Shown: one piece after another, positions 53,601 to 61,600 of the stretch
Layout of the letters: each line of letters opens with the position of its first letter
How positions within the stretch are numbered: position 1 is the first letter of the stretch
NCBI GenBank assembly: GCA_017302135.1
Contig: JAFLDZ010000013.1
Location: 25,712-89,711 of the forward strand
Source: Lysobacterales bacterium
GTDB taxonomy: Bacteria; Pseudomonadota; Gammaproteobacteria; Xanthomonadales; Xanthomonadaceae
Direction: 5' to 3'
DNA: 64,000 nucleotides
Translations under genes and position numbers: made by a program
The notes under the pieces: model-generated
What the model was told of the DNA's origin: nothing
The model's input: only the letters and a program-made list of their open reading frames with translations
Database searches by the model: none

Positions 53601-53993
53601 GACGGTCTGATGCAGGGCTACATCGATCTGGTCTACCGCGATCCGGCGGGCCGGCATTACGTGCTCGACTACAAGACCAATCGGCTGCCGGCCTACGATC
53701 CCGACAGTCTGCGTCGCGCGATCCGCACCCAGGATTACGATCTGCAGTACCTGATCTATCTCGTCGCCCTGCGCCGTTGGCTGAAGCTGCGGCGTGGCGC
53801 CACTTACGACGATGCGCGCGATCTCGGTGGCGCGGTGTATCTGTTCATGCGCGGAATCCGGTTGCACGATGAAGTGGGCGATGTCTCGCAGTCGCGGGCC
53901 GGCGTACATGTCGATGCGGTCGCGCCGACGCTGCTCGCTGAATTGGATGCGCTGTTCGATGGTATGGATGCGACTGCGGGGATGTCGCGATGA
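50604..53993 (+). CDS. recB: RecBCD exonuclease V subunit beta (helicase-nuclease)
   Basis: RecB is the 3'-5' helicase and the only nuclease of RecBCD, repairing double-strand breaks and degrading foreign DNA. The 1129-residue protein (E. coli 1180) has all SF1 motifs: EASAGTGKTFT (Walker A, ~27-36), TFTRAATQELRQRL, LMLIDEFQDTDP (DE at 284-285), GDPKQAIYRFRGGD, LDANFRSTPAVLR, and VHKSKGLEYPVV. The C-terminal nuclease site YVLDYKTNRL has D1022 and K1024, matching E. coli D1080/K1082, so it should be active. A short Gln/Asn/Gly repeat lies around residues 547-562. Starts inside the recC stop and ends in the recD start by ATGA. Confidence 0.95.
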   Translation: MTTSLPVDIAVDVGLHLPLHGARLIEASAGTGKTFTLATLVLRLLLERGASMSQMLAVTFTRAATQELRQRLRRRLRLARRLLDTPEAALQGEAAMTDAVLQSAIQRDGITVVRQRIEAALLQLDEATVSTIHGFCHRALREFGFRAGLLAEQAVVDDATEVWSDVAAELWRAAANTDATVFDAAVVADVHDLLAALWQAPDALTEDLPALCDPLRVVHPLREESIAAAALHALRDAAIARFDTAMARRSECSQDQLIERVWKASAAPEFAAALAARWPLMLIDEFQDTDPRQWDIFRRMYEAGDPDARWLCLIGDPKQAIYRFRGGDLATYRRARDHVVADAGDGTRGIAELDANFRSTPAVLRAIETMFTANPLPFVDDIIAFHSVIAAGGARDDDLRVGDAVVPGMTVHWLPPGEGRGGMRTKDDEFAMMRDAAVRAVVELLSNGRFMVAGGTRALRPSEIAVLTNTNDQALTMQAALTRAGVAAALLSSASVFASDAAEDLHALLASLVEPGDGGRFRAALATRLLGWDAARIAALDEDDGLAQSTGQNAGQNTGQNQLERFTSAADQWRARGPLPALLPFIADAAPRWLAETTGARRLTDALHLAELLQAESSSRHGMAEQLQWFAMQRANAAADEARQLRLESDAGLVQIATVHKSKGLEYPVVILPFVAWRSEPGARGLSYEDFHDAQGRPARAWRCKDVLAPAQADAIAVQVEREEQAEAQRQLYVAMTRAKHALHVVWSRNSRTETSALHWLLHAGAKTGRKNDALDHAGMQARIEALAADSGGSIVVRAFDPAAPRTRLHGLSDAESVDVPPARIARRRFSTDPRLQSFSSLHARSEDGEILRGADDEVVAIPDEEVEVISLGGTAFGNAVHQALETADAPLWSREAEAQSSLLEDRWPQSQRAVLEHALLRHGLAATPAHLAQTARLVSRALNVSLPGGVRLCELPASQQVREMAFHFRLRPTRIDAVHALLQAHGYPRARKPAQTTLDGLMQGYIDLVYRDPAGRHYVLDYKTNRLPAYDPDSLRRAIRTQDYDLQYLIYLVALRRWLKLRRGATYDDARDLGGAVYLFMRGIRLHDEVGDVSQSRAGVHVDAVAPTLLAELDALFDGMDATAGMSR
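52245..52289 (+). repeat. In-frame 12-bp tandem repeat within recB
   Basis: Three imperfect 12-bp units encode STGQ-NAGQ-NTGQ, then NQ (GGTCAGAAC, GGCCAGAAC, GGACAGAAC cores). All are in phase with the recB frame, about residues 548-561, between helicase motifs. A change in unit number would keep the frame. Confidence 0.65.
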
Positions 53994-55891
53994 ACGATCC
54001 GCGCATGGACGACCGGATCGATGCCATCGCCGCACGCGCGCTGCAGCGCCTGCAGATCGAAGGTGCGCTGCGTCAGGTCGATGTCGCATTCGCCGAACTG
54101 CTGCGCGACCGCCTGCGTGCGAGCACGCCGGTGGCGCTGGCCGGTGCGCTGGCGATGCGCGCGGTCGCGATGGGCCACAGCAGCTTCGCGCTCGTGGACG
54201 CGCACCGCTTGCTGGACGCGCTGGACACCCATGCGCAGTTGCCGGACATCGACGCGTGGACCGAGGCATTGCATGCCAGCGACCGGGTCGCGACGGCGCA
54301 GGCATCCGGCTCCGAAAACGCATTGCTCGCATTCGAGAACGGGCGCATCGCGCTGTTGCGCTATGCCCGCTACGAACAGGATCTGGCCGAACGTCTGCAT
54401 CGCCGTGCGCATGGGCACGATCCGCCAGCCGCAGATTCCACAGCCGTCGATTCATCGCTCGTCGACATGTTGCGGCGATTGTTCTCACGTGATGCGGCAG
54501 CGCAAACGCACACCGGCATCGACCGCCAAGCGCTGGCGGCGATCGCGGCGCTGCGTCGGCGTCTGCTGCTGATCACCGGTGGCCCCGGTACCGGCAAGAC
54601 CACCACGGTCGCGCGTTTGCTCGCCGTCCAGGTGGCGGATACGCAGGCGCGGGGCTGTGCGCCGCTGCGGATCGCGCTGGCCGCGCCCACCGGTCGCGCC
54701 GCAGCGCGCCTGGGCGAAGCGATCGACGGCGTGCTGCGCGCCGATCTCGACGCCGGCCGTCTCGATGCCGCCCACGCCGACGCGATTCCGCGTCAGGCAC
54801 GGACCCTGCATCGGCTGCTCGGCTGGCAGCCGGGCCGGGTCGCGTTCCGGCACGATGCGGATCGTCCGCTGCCGTTCGATCTGGTCGTCGTCGATGAAGC
54901 CTCGATGGTCGATCTGCCGCTGATGGCGAAACTGGTCGCAGCGGTGCCCGCAGACGCGACGCTGGTGCTGCTAGGCGACCCGGATCAGTTGCCTGCGGTG
55001 GAAGCCGGCGATGTGCTCGGCGGCCTGTGCGCGGCCAGCGACGATGGTCTCGCGCTGCCGAAGCGCGATGCCGATGTCGCAAGCGCATTGCTCGGCATGC
55101 CCGTGCCATCGTGCGATGCGCATTCGCCATTGGCGGGATCGCGCGTGCACCTGCTGCGCGGCTGGCGACAGACCGATGCCGACGTGCTGCAGGCATTGGC
55201 GCAGGCGATCCAGCGCGACGACCGCGAGGCGGTGCTCGCACGCCTGCGCAGCGACGATCCCGCGCTGGCGTGGCGATACGGCGATGTCGCCGCGCTCGCC
55301 GGGACCATGCGCTGCGATGCCTTGCCCGCCTTCGAAGCCGTGCGTGACGCCGACGATCCGCAGCAGGCATTGAAACAGGGCGCGCAGCTGCGCGTGCTGA
55401 CCGCGCTGCGTCGCGGACCGTTCGGTGCCGAGCACTGGAATGCATGGTGCGCGGCCGAACTGGGCGCGCGCACGCCGTACTTCCACGGGCGATTGCTGAT
55501 GATCGCCGCCAACAGCGAGCGTCATGGCCTCTACAACGGCGATGTCGGCGTCGTCTGGCAGGACGCGCGCGGCGACGCCTCGGTGTGGTTCGAGACCGCG
55601 CAAGGCCTGCGCGCGTGGCGCCCGGCACAACTGCCGGCGCACGCATCGGCCTATGTCACCACCGTGCACAAGGCGCAGGGCTCGGAGTTCGATCGCATCG
55701 TGCTGATCCTCCCGGATGCCGATGCCCGCGTGCTGTCGCGCGAGCTGCTGTACACCGCGCTCACGCGCGCGCGGCGCGGCGCGGTGCTGTGGGCGACGCC
55801 GACCGCATTGGATCGCGCGCTCGACCGCAGGACCTGGCGCGACTCCGGGCTGGAAGCGCGGCTGCGGGCGCTTCCCGCTGCATCCGCCTGA
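53990..55891 (+). CDS. recD: RecBCD exonuclease V subunit alpha (5'-3' helicase)
   Basis: RecD is the fast 5'-3' SF1B helicase motor of RecBCD. The 633-residue protein (E. coli 608) carries ITGGPGTGKTTTVARLL (K203 in Walker A), LAAPTGRAAARLGEAI, DLVVVDEASMVDLPLM (Walker B), LLGDPDQLPAVEAGDVLGG, and the C-terminal VTTVHKAQGSEFDRIVLI with LYTALTRAR. Residues 1-120 are the N-terminal domain contacting RecC. Everything looks intact. Its ATG overlaps the recB stop (ATGA at 53990-53993), making it the third gene of the recCBD operon. folE begins 84 bp after its stop and could be transcribed separately. Confidence 0.95.
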   Translation: MNDPRMDDRIDAIAARALQRLQIEGALRQVDVAFAELLRDRLRASTPVALAGALAMRAVAMGHSSFALVDAHRLLDALDTHAQLPDIDAWTEALHASDRVATAQASGSENALLAFENGRIALLRYARYEQDLAERLHRRAHGHDPPAADSTAVDSSLVDMLRRLFSRDAAAQTHTGIDRQALAAIAALRRRLLLITGGPGTGKTTTVARLLAVQVADTQARGCAPLRIALAAPTGRAAARLGEAIDGVLRADLDAGRLDAAHADAIPRQARTLHRLLGWQPGRVAFRHDADRPLPFDLVVVDEASMVDLPLMAKLVAAVPADATLVLLGDPDQLPAVEAGDVLGGLCAASDDGLALPKRDADVASALLGMPVPSCDAHSPLAGSRVHLLRGWRQTDADVLQALAQAIQRDDREAVLARLRSDDPALAWRYGDVAALAGTMRCDALPAFEAVRDADDPQQALKQGAQLRVLTALRRGPFGAEHWNAWCAAELGARTPYFHGRLLMIAANSERHGLYNGDVGVVWQDARGDASVWFETAQGLRAWRPAQLPAHASAYVTTVHKAQGSEFDRIVLILPDADARVLSRELLYTALTRARRGAVLWATPTALDRALDRRTWRDSGLEARLRALPAASA

Positions 55892-55974
55892 CGCTTCCTG
55901 ACGTATGCAGCGCGGTAGGCGTTCGCCTGCCGCGATAACATCCCTCATCCAGATTCACGACCGAGACCCTGACC

Positions 55975-56634
55975 ATGTGCTCCGCCGATCACGACGACAC
56001 GCCCCACGATGCAGCCACCCCCGCCCACGACGCGCAGCCGGCTGCTGACCAGCGCCACGGCGTCACCCGCACGCAGGCGGAGGATGCAGTGCGCATCCTG
56101 CTGCGATGGTCCGGCGACGACCCCACCCGCGAAGGTCTGCTCGACACGCCCAAGCGGGTCGCGAAGGCGTACGGAGACTGGTTCAGCGGCTACGCCATCG
56201 ATCCGGAGGAGTATCTCAAGCGCACGTTCGAGGAAGTCGGCGGTTACGACGAAATGGTCGTGCTGCGCGATATCGAATTCGAAAGCCACTGCGAGCACCA
56301 CATGGCGCCGATCATCGGCAAGGCCCACGTCGGTTATCTGCCGAGCGGCCGCGTCGTCGGCATCAGCAAGCTCGCGCGCGTGGTCGACGCCTACGCGCGT
56401 CGTTTCCAGGTGCAGGAAAAGATGACCGCACAGATCGCACGCTGCATCCAGGACGTGTTGAAGCCACGCGGCGTCGGCGTCGTGATCGAAGCCGCGCACG
56501 AATGCATGACCACCCGCGGCATCCACAAGCGCGGCGTCAGCATGGTCACGTCGAAAATGCTCGGCGACTTCCGCGACGACGCGCGCACGCGTTCGGAATT
56601 CCTGCACTTCATCAACAATGGCGCGGGGCGCTGA
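55975..56634 (+). CDS. folE: GTP cyclohydrolase I
   Basis: Converts GTP to 7,8-dihydroneopterin triphosphate, the first step of tetrahydrofolate synthesis, as a homodecamer with zinc. The 219-residue protein (E. coli 222) has [19 protein letters not shown] with the zinc cysteine and histidines, [20 protein letters not shown], and near the C-terminus [18 protein letters not shown] with the second zinc cysteine (C in HEC). The N-terminal 30 residues ([20 protein letters not shown]) are acidic and low in conservation. The ATG at 55975 is the first in frame; a later start would shorten only this tail. Downstream is a 211-bp gap before an adenylase gene. Confidence 0.97.
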   Translation: MCSADHDDTPHDAATPAHDAQPAADQRHGVTRTQAEDAVRILLRWSGDDPTREGLLDTPKRVAKAYGDWFSGYAIDPEEYLKRTFEEVGGYDEMVVLRDIEFESHCEHHMAPIIGKAHVGYLPSGRVVGISKLARVVDAYARRFQVQEKMTAQIARCIQDVLKPRGVGVVIEAAHECMTTRGIHKRGVSMVTSKMLGDFRDDARTRSEFLHFINNGAGR

Positions 56635-56845
56635 GCACAGCCGTCTTCCGATGTGGTTCGCCCTCCTGCGCGCGCGGCGCTCACGGAATGCAGTCGGGCA
56701 TTCGATAGTTGTGCAGTCGGTGACTGCGGCTGTCGTTCCTGCTTCCCGTTGTTCCCGTCGCGCAGCAGTTGCGGGCAGTTATTGGCATGGATTTTGCTTT
56801 TAGACTTTTCGATGTCGGAGCTCGAATCGTCCTGGGAGTGGTTCC

Positions 56846-58279
56846 ATGAAAGCATTGCGCCGGGCCTATGAGCCTCTTTTCCGCAATGTGTTGTATCCGT
56901 TGTACGAATCCGGATTGATGCGCCGGGGCACGCTGCGTTACCTCGCCGAGTACGAGCGGAACCAGTGGCTTCCTGCAGAGCGGATCCAGGCCTTGCAATG
57001 GGAAAAATTGCAGACGCTGATCGCGCACTGCTGGGAACGCGTGCCGTTCTATCGCGATCACTGGGGCCGTGCCGGGATGTCCGATCCGGCGGAGATCCGC
57101 AGCTTGCAGGATTACGCACGACTGCCGGTCCTGACCAAGCGCGATCTGCGCGAGGATTTCGAGCGGCTGAAGGCCGATGGTTACTGCGATCGTCTGCTGT
57201 ACAAGACCACGGGCGGTTCGACCGGCGAGCCGGTGACGATCGGCTACACCCGCGAGAGTTACGAACGACGCACTGCGGTGATGCTGCGGGGCTACGGCTG
57301 GGCGGGCGCACCGCTCGGTCGGCATGTGCTGTTCCTGTGGGGGCATGATCCCGACGGCCAGTCGCTGAAGGAGCGTTTGCATCACACCGCATTCAATCGT
57401 CGGATCCTGAACGCTTACGTGATGGGCGAGCACAACATGGCCGCCTACGCCGATGCGATCGATCTCGATCGGCCGAAAACGCTGGTGGGATACGTTTCGC
57501 CGCTGGTGCGACTGGCGAAATGGCTGGACGCGCACGGACGCCGCGTGCACGCGCCGGAAACCCTGATCTGCGCTGCGGAGCCGCTCTATCCCCATCACCG
57601 TGCCCTGCTCGAACGGGTGTTCGGCTGCCGCGTCCACAACACCTACGGATGCCGGGAAGTGATGCTGATCGCCTCCGAATGCGACGCGTGCGAAGGCTTG
57701 CATGTCAATGCCGATCATCTGCATGTGGAGCTGGGCGATCCGGTCTACGACACCGGGCATGCAGTGCCGCGCGAGGTCCTCATTACCGATCTCCACAACT
57801 ACGGTATGCCGCTGATGCGCTACGCCAACGGCGATATCGCTACCGAAAAGCACGGCAACTGCGCATGCGGTCGCGGCCTGCCGCTGTTGGCCAGCGTGGA
57901 CGGGCGCCGGATGGACGCGCTGCGCACGCCGGAAGGGCATTTCGTCGGCGAATTTCTCGAATTCCTGGTGTTCGCCACGCCGGGCATCGTGCGCTTCCAG
58001 GCGGCGCAGCACAGTATCGAGACGATCGAAGTGACCCTGGTTCGCGGCGATGGCTTCGAGGCGTCGTCGCTCGAGATCCTGCGCGAACGCTTCCGCGAGA
58101 CCTGCGGCGACAGCACCCGGTTGAACTTCCATTTCGCCGATGACATTGCGCTCACGCCGACCGGCAAACTGCGGGTCGCGATTTCGACACTCTCGTGCTC
58201 CGCCGCGACCGCGCTGACCCATGCGTTCGAATGGATCGCCCGGTCGGGGATCGAGCCGGTCGTGATGGGCGTGGTCTAG
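56846..58279 (+). CDS. CapK/PaaK-like adenylate-forming protein
   Basis: A 477-residue protein related to phenylacetate-CoA ligase (PaaK) and to CapK of capsule clusters. Motifs are YKTTGGSTGEPVTIGYTRE (P-loop like TTGGSTGEP, about residues 122-130), NTYGCREVMLIASECD, and ITDLHNYGMPLMRYANGD-like NYGMPLMRYANGDI. A CNCACGRGLPLL-like C-A-C-G motif (NCACGRGLP) with two cysteines, shared with the CapK type, lies at about 340-350. The N-terminal ~90 residues resemble PaaK. It stands alone after a 211-bp gap from folE, with no glycosyltransferases nearby, unlike most CapK genes. The start at 56846 has GGGAG about ten bases before it. Acid substrate unknown. Confidence 0.8.
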   Translation: MKALRRAYEPLFRNVLYPLYESGLMRRGTLRYLAEYERNQWLPAERIQALQWEKLQTLIAHCWERVPFYRDHWGRAGMSDPAEIRSLQDYARLPVLTKRDLREDFERLKADGYCDRLLYKTTGGSTGEPVTIGYTRESYERRTAVMLRGYGWAGAPLGRHVLFLWGHDPDGQSLKERLHHTAFNRRILNAYVMGEHNMAAYADAIDLDRPKTLVGYVSPLVRLAKWLDAHGRRVHAPETLICAAEPLYPHHRALLERVFGCRVHNTYGCREVMLIASECDACEGLHVNADHLHVELGDPVYDTGHAVPREVLITDLHNYGMPLMRYANGDIATEKHGNCACGRGLPLLASVDGRRMDALRTPEGHFVGEFLEFLVFATPGIVRFQAAQHSIETIEVTLVRGDGFEASSLEILRERFRETCGDSTRLNFHFADDIALTPTGKLRVAISTLSCSAATALTHAFEWIARSGIEPVVMGVV

Positions 58280-58632
58280 CGGTACCGCAACAAATCGCGC
58301 TCGCACGCATCGCGCTGCTGCCGCTACGAACACGGCGTTTGCATGGTCATCTCGAACATGCCTGCAGACATTCAGCGAAGCCGTGTGCCCGATTCCTGCA
58401 CTTCACCCATGATGGTGCGGGGCGGTGAAGGCAAAGTGCGCTCAGCTACTTGACCGGGATTGCGGTGAGGACTAGCGTGATTACCGTCACGGACGGCGTT
58501 CGATTCGCTGGTCCGGATGCCACCAAGCCTTGATCGCACGGATTGGATTGTCCAAGGCTCGATGGCTCGATGTACGGATCGGTTGACGGGGCAGGCATGG
58601 ATCAGGATGGACAGGGGCGCAACGGTATTCGG
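58280..58632. other. Gap before the Rhs gene
   Basis: No gene is supported between the CapK-like stop and the Rhs start. A TTGACC hexamer at 58450-58455, followed after 17 bases by TAGCGT (58473-58478), is a weak promoter candidate for the Rhs gene, and GTGATTACCGTCAC (58477-58490) is a near-palindrome directly downstream. In-frame TTG/ATG codons at 58543, 58570 and 58597 allow a longer Rhs N-terminus. Confidence 0.35.
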
Positions 58633-61600
58633 ATGACATGGCAGCGGAGCGCGATGCGTCTGCTCCTGGTGCTGGTGTTCGCCGGGATGGGTGTTCCGGC
58701 CTTTGCGCAGACGACAGCGCAGTTCTGTTACGACAGCACGCCGCAGCAGTGCCGCGACACGTTGGATGAAGCCGAGGCGGCGATGCGCGCGGCGCCGGAG
58801 AACGCTTCGATTGCGACGCTGCTGGAGCAGGATGTTCCGGTGTTCCAGCTGCCGCTGCAGACCACCAGTCATGTCTATCGGGTGAAGGACCAGCCGGCGT
58901 TGGCGCTGTACGCCCCGAGTTACCAGACAGGATCGGTGGGTTCAGGGGGCGGCTACTTGCCGGTCGGTGGCCATGGCTGTGCACCCAGCACGGATCCTCA
59001 TCTGGGTAGCACTTGGTGCACCGACGAAACCGAGCTGGCCGCGAAGGCGGTGGAAAAATACCGCGCGATGTACCCCAACTGCACGTTTACCGGTGCGTCC
59101 GAAGTCCAGAATCTGCGCGTCGATCCGTATCGCACGGTCAGCGCCAACAACACGGTCACCGTGTTCTACGGTTCGGTCCGCTACGGCTGGAAGAACTACC
59201 GCACGACCCGCACGTGTTCCAGCGGCAGCGACGATCTGGTTTTTCCGGTCTACAAGGAAGCGAGCTATACCTGTTCGGCCGGCTATGACCGGGTGAGCGA
59301 TTCCACAGCGAATGACGGCATCGACGATCTCACCCTGCCGATGCTGTGCAGAACTGCCAGATTCGCCACCATCACCGGCCCGATCGAGCAGGTCGCCAGC
59401 TGCAAAGCCAGCAAGTACCCGTGCTATCCGGCCACCGGCGACAAGGCGCGCGCCGAGCCCGATGTCGCGTTCGCCGGGCGCACGTTCACGCGCCACTACC
59501 ATTCCTTGCATCAGTTCCGCACCAGCGTGGGCTTTGCCGTCGGCTGGACGCATACGTTCGGCGACCGCATCTTCGGCGTGCCGGGCGGCTCGCTGGCAGG
59601 GCTGGTGGATGAAACGGGCACCTACGAAAGCTTCGTTCAGATCGGCGCCCACCGGTATCGCGGCGAGAACTCGACCGACACGGTGCTGGAGTCGTCTTCG
59701 TCGGGCACGGTGCGCTGGCGACTGCGGCGGGCAGGCGGCGAGACCCGCGAGTTCGACAAAGACGGTTTCCTGCTGAAGATCGTCAACCCTGCCGACCCGC
59801 GCGTCGATGCGACCTTGACCTATCTGCGGGATCCGAGCCTGGACTATCCGAACGGTCTGTTGTCCACCGTGACCGACGGCCAGGGCCGAAAACTCAAGTT
59901 CGAATACTCGGCAGTGAAGTTGCTGTCGTATCTGCGGCTGCCCGATGGCGCATCGATCGGCTATGGCTACGATGACGACCGTAACCTGACCAGCGTCGAT
60001 TACGGCGGTGGCCGGATCAAGCAGTATCACTACGCCGAGGCGGGCGCGATCGGCGACCCCAGCCAGCGCCATCACCTCACCGGCATCACCCCGGAAACCG
60101 GCGCGCGCTTCGCGACCTTCAAGTACGACGCGCGCGGGCGCACGATCGAGAGCCGGGCACTGGGCGCGCCGGACGATGTCACCAGCGTCAGTTACGACAG
60201 CGACACCCAGGCCACGGTGACGACCGCAGCGGGCGGCACCCGTACCTACACGATCCAGCCGGGTCTGTATCGGCGCGTCACTGCGGTCCAGAATGCCGGG
60301 GAAACACTGGCCGCCCAACAGCACTTCGATGCGGTCGGTCGGCTCGACAGCAGCACCGACCGGCGGGGTGTGGCGACCCACTACGAATACGCCAGCACGG
60401 GTGCGTATCGCTCCGCGACGGTCGAGGCGGTCGGCACACCGGAGCAGCGGCGTCAGGAGATCGCGCGCGACCCCGCCAGCAATCTCGTCACCGAACAGCG
60501 CACCTTCAATGCGGTCGGCACGCTGAAAGCGAAAACCACCTGGAGCTACAACGCCCGCAACCAGGTCGCAACGGTGACCGCAACCGATCCGGCCGACAAC
60601 GCGACCCGCACCACCGGCTTGAGCTACTGCGAGTCGGAGGATGTCGCGGCGCCCGGCAGCACCTGTCCCATGGTTGGTTTGCTCAAGCAGATCAACGGGC
60701 CACGCCCGGAGATGCCGGGCTTCGAGGACAAGACCACCTACGCGTATCGCGCGGCCGATGCAGCGGGCTGCGCCACGGCCCCGGCGACGTGTCTGTATCG
60801 CAAGGGCGATCTGTGGAAGATCACCAATGCTCTCGCGCAGGTCGTCGAAGTCCTGGCCTACGACGGCGCCGGCCGGGTGACGTCGTTGAAGGACACCAAT
60901 GGCGTGACTACCGACATGGACTACGACACGCGCGGCTGGCTGACCGCCAGCAAGGTGCGCGGCACCGACAGCAGCAGCGAGAGCGACGACCGGATCACGC
61001 GGATCGAGTACTGGGCGGACGGGTCGACGAAGAAGATCACCCAGCCCGACGGTGCCTACACGCTGTTCGGCTACGATGATGCGCGTCGGTTGACCAGCAT
61101 CAGCGACAGCGAGGGCAATGCAATCGTCTACACCCTCAACGGCAATGGCGACCGGGAGAAAGAGGAGATCTTCGATACGACCGGGACACCGCGGCGAAAG
61201 CTGTCGCGGACCTACAACACGCTGGGCCAACTCGAAGCGGTGTCGTTGCCGCATCCGAACCCCGCGATCACCACGCCGGTCACCACCAGCTACCACTACG
61301 ACCTGGAAGGCAATCTCGACAACGTTACCGATGCGTTGGGCCACGAGACGCACAGCCTGTACGACCCGCTGGGCCGGCTCAAGCGCACGGTGCAGAACGC
61401 GACCGCCGTCGCCACGGCGACGGATCGTGCGGAGACCGCCTTCCAATACGATGCATTGGATCGCCCGACCACGGTGACCGATCCGAAGATGCTCGAGACC
61501 GGCAATCTCTACAACGGCTTCGGCGACCAGATGCAGTTGGCCAGCCCGGATACCGGCACCACTGACTATACCTACGACAGTGCAGGGAACCTCACCCAGC

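Noticed and set aside
51192..54488. A 1098-codon minus-strand frame in recB/recD
   Set aside because: Antisense shadow; plus-strand helicase and nuclease motifs are complete.
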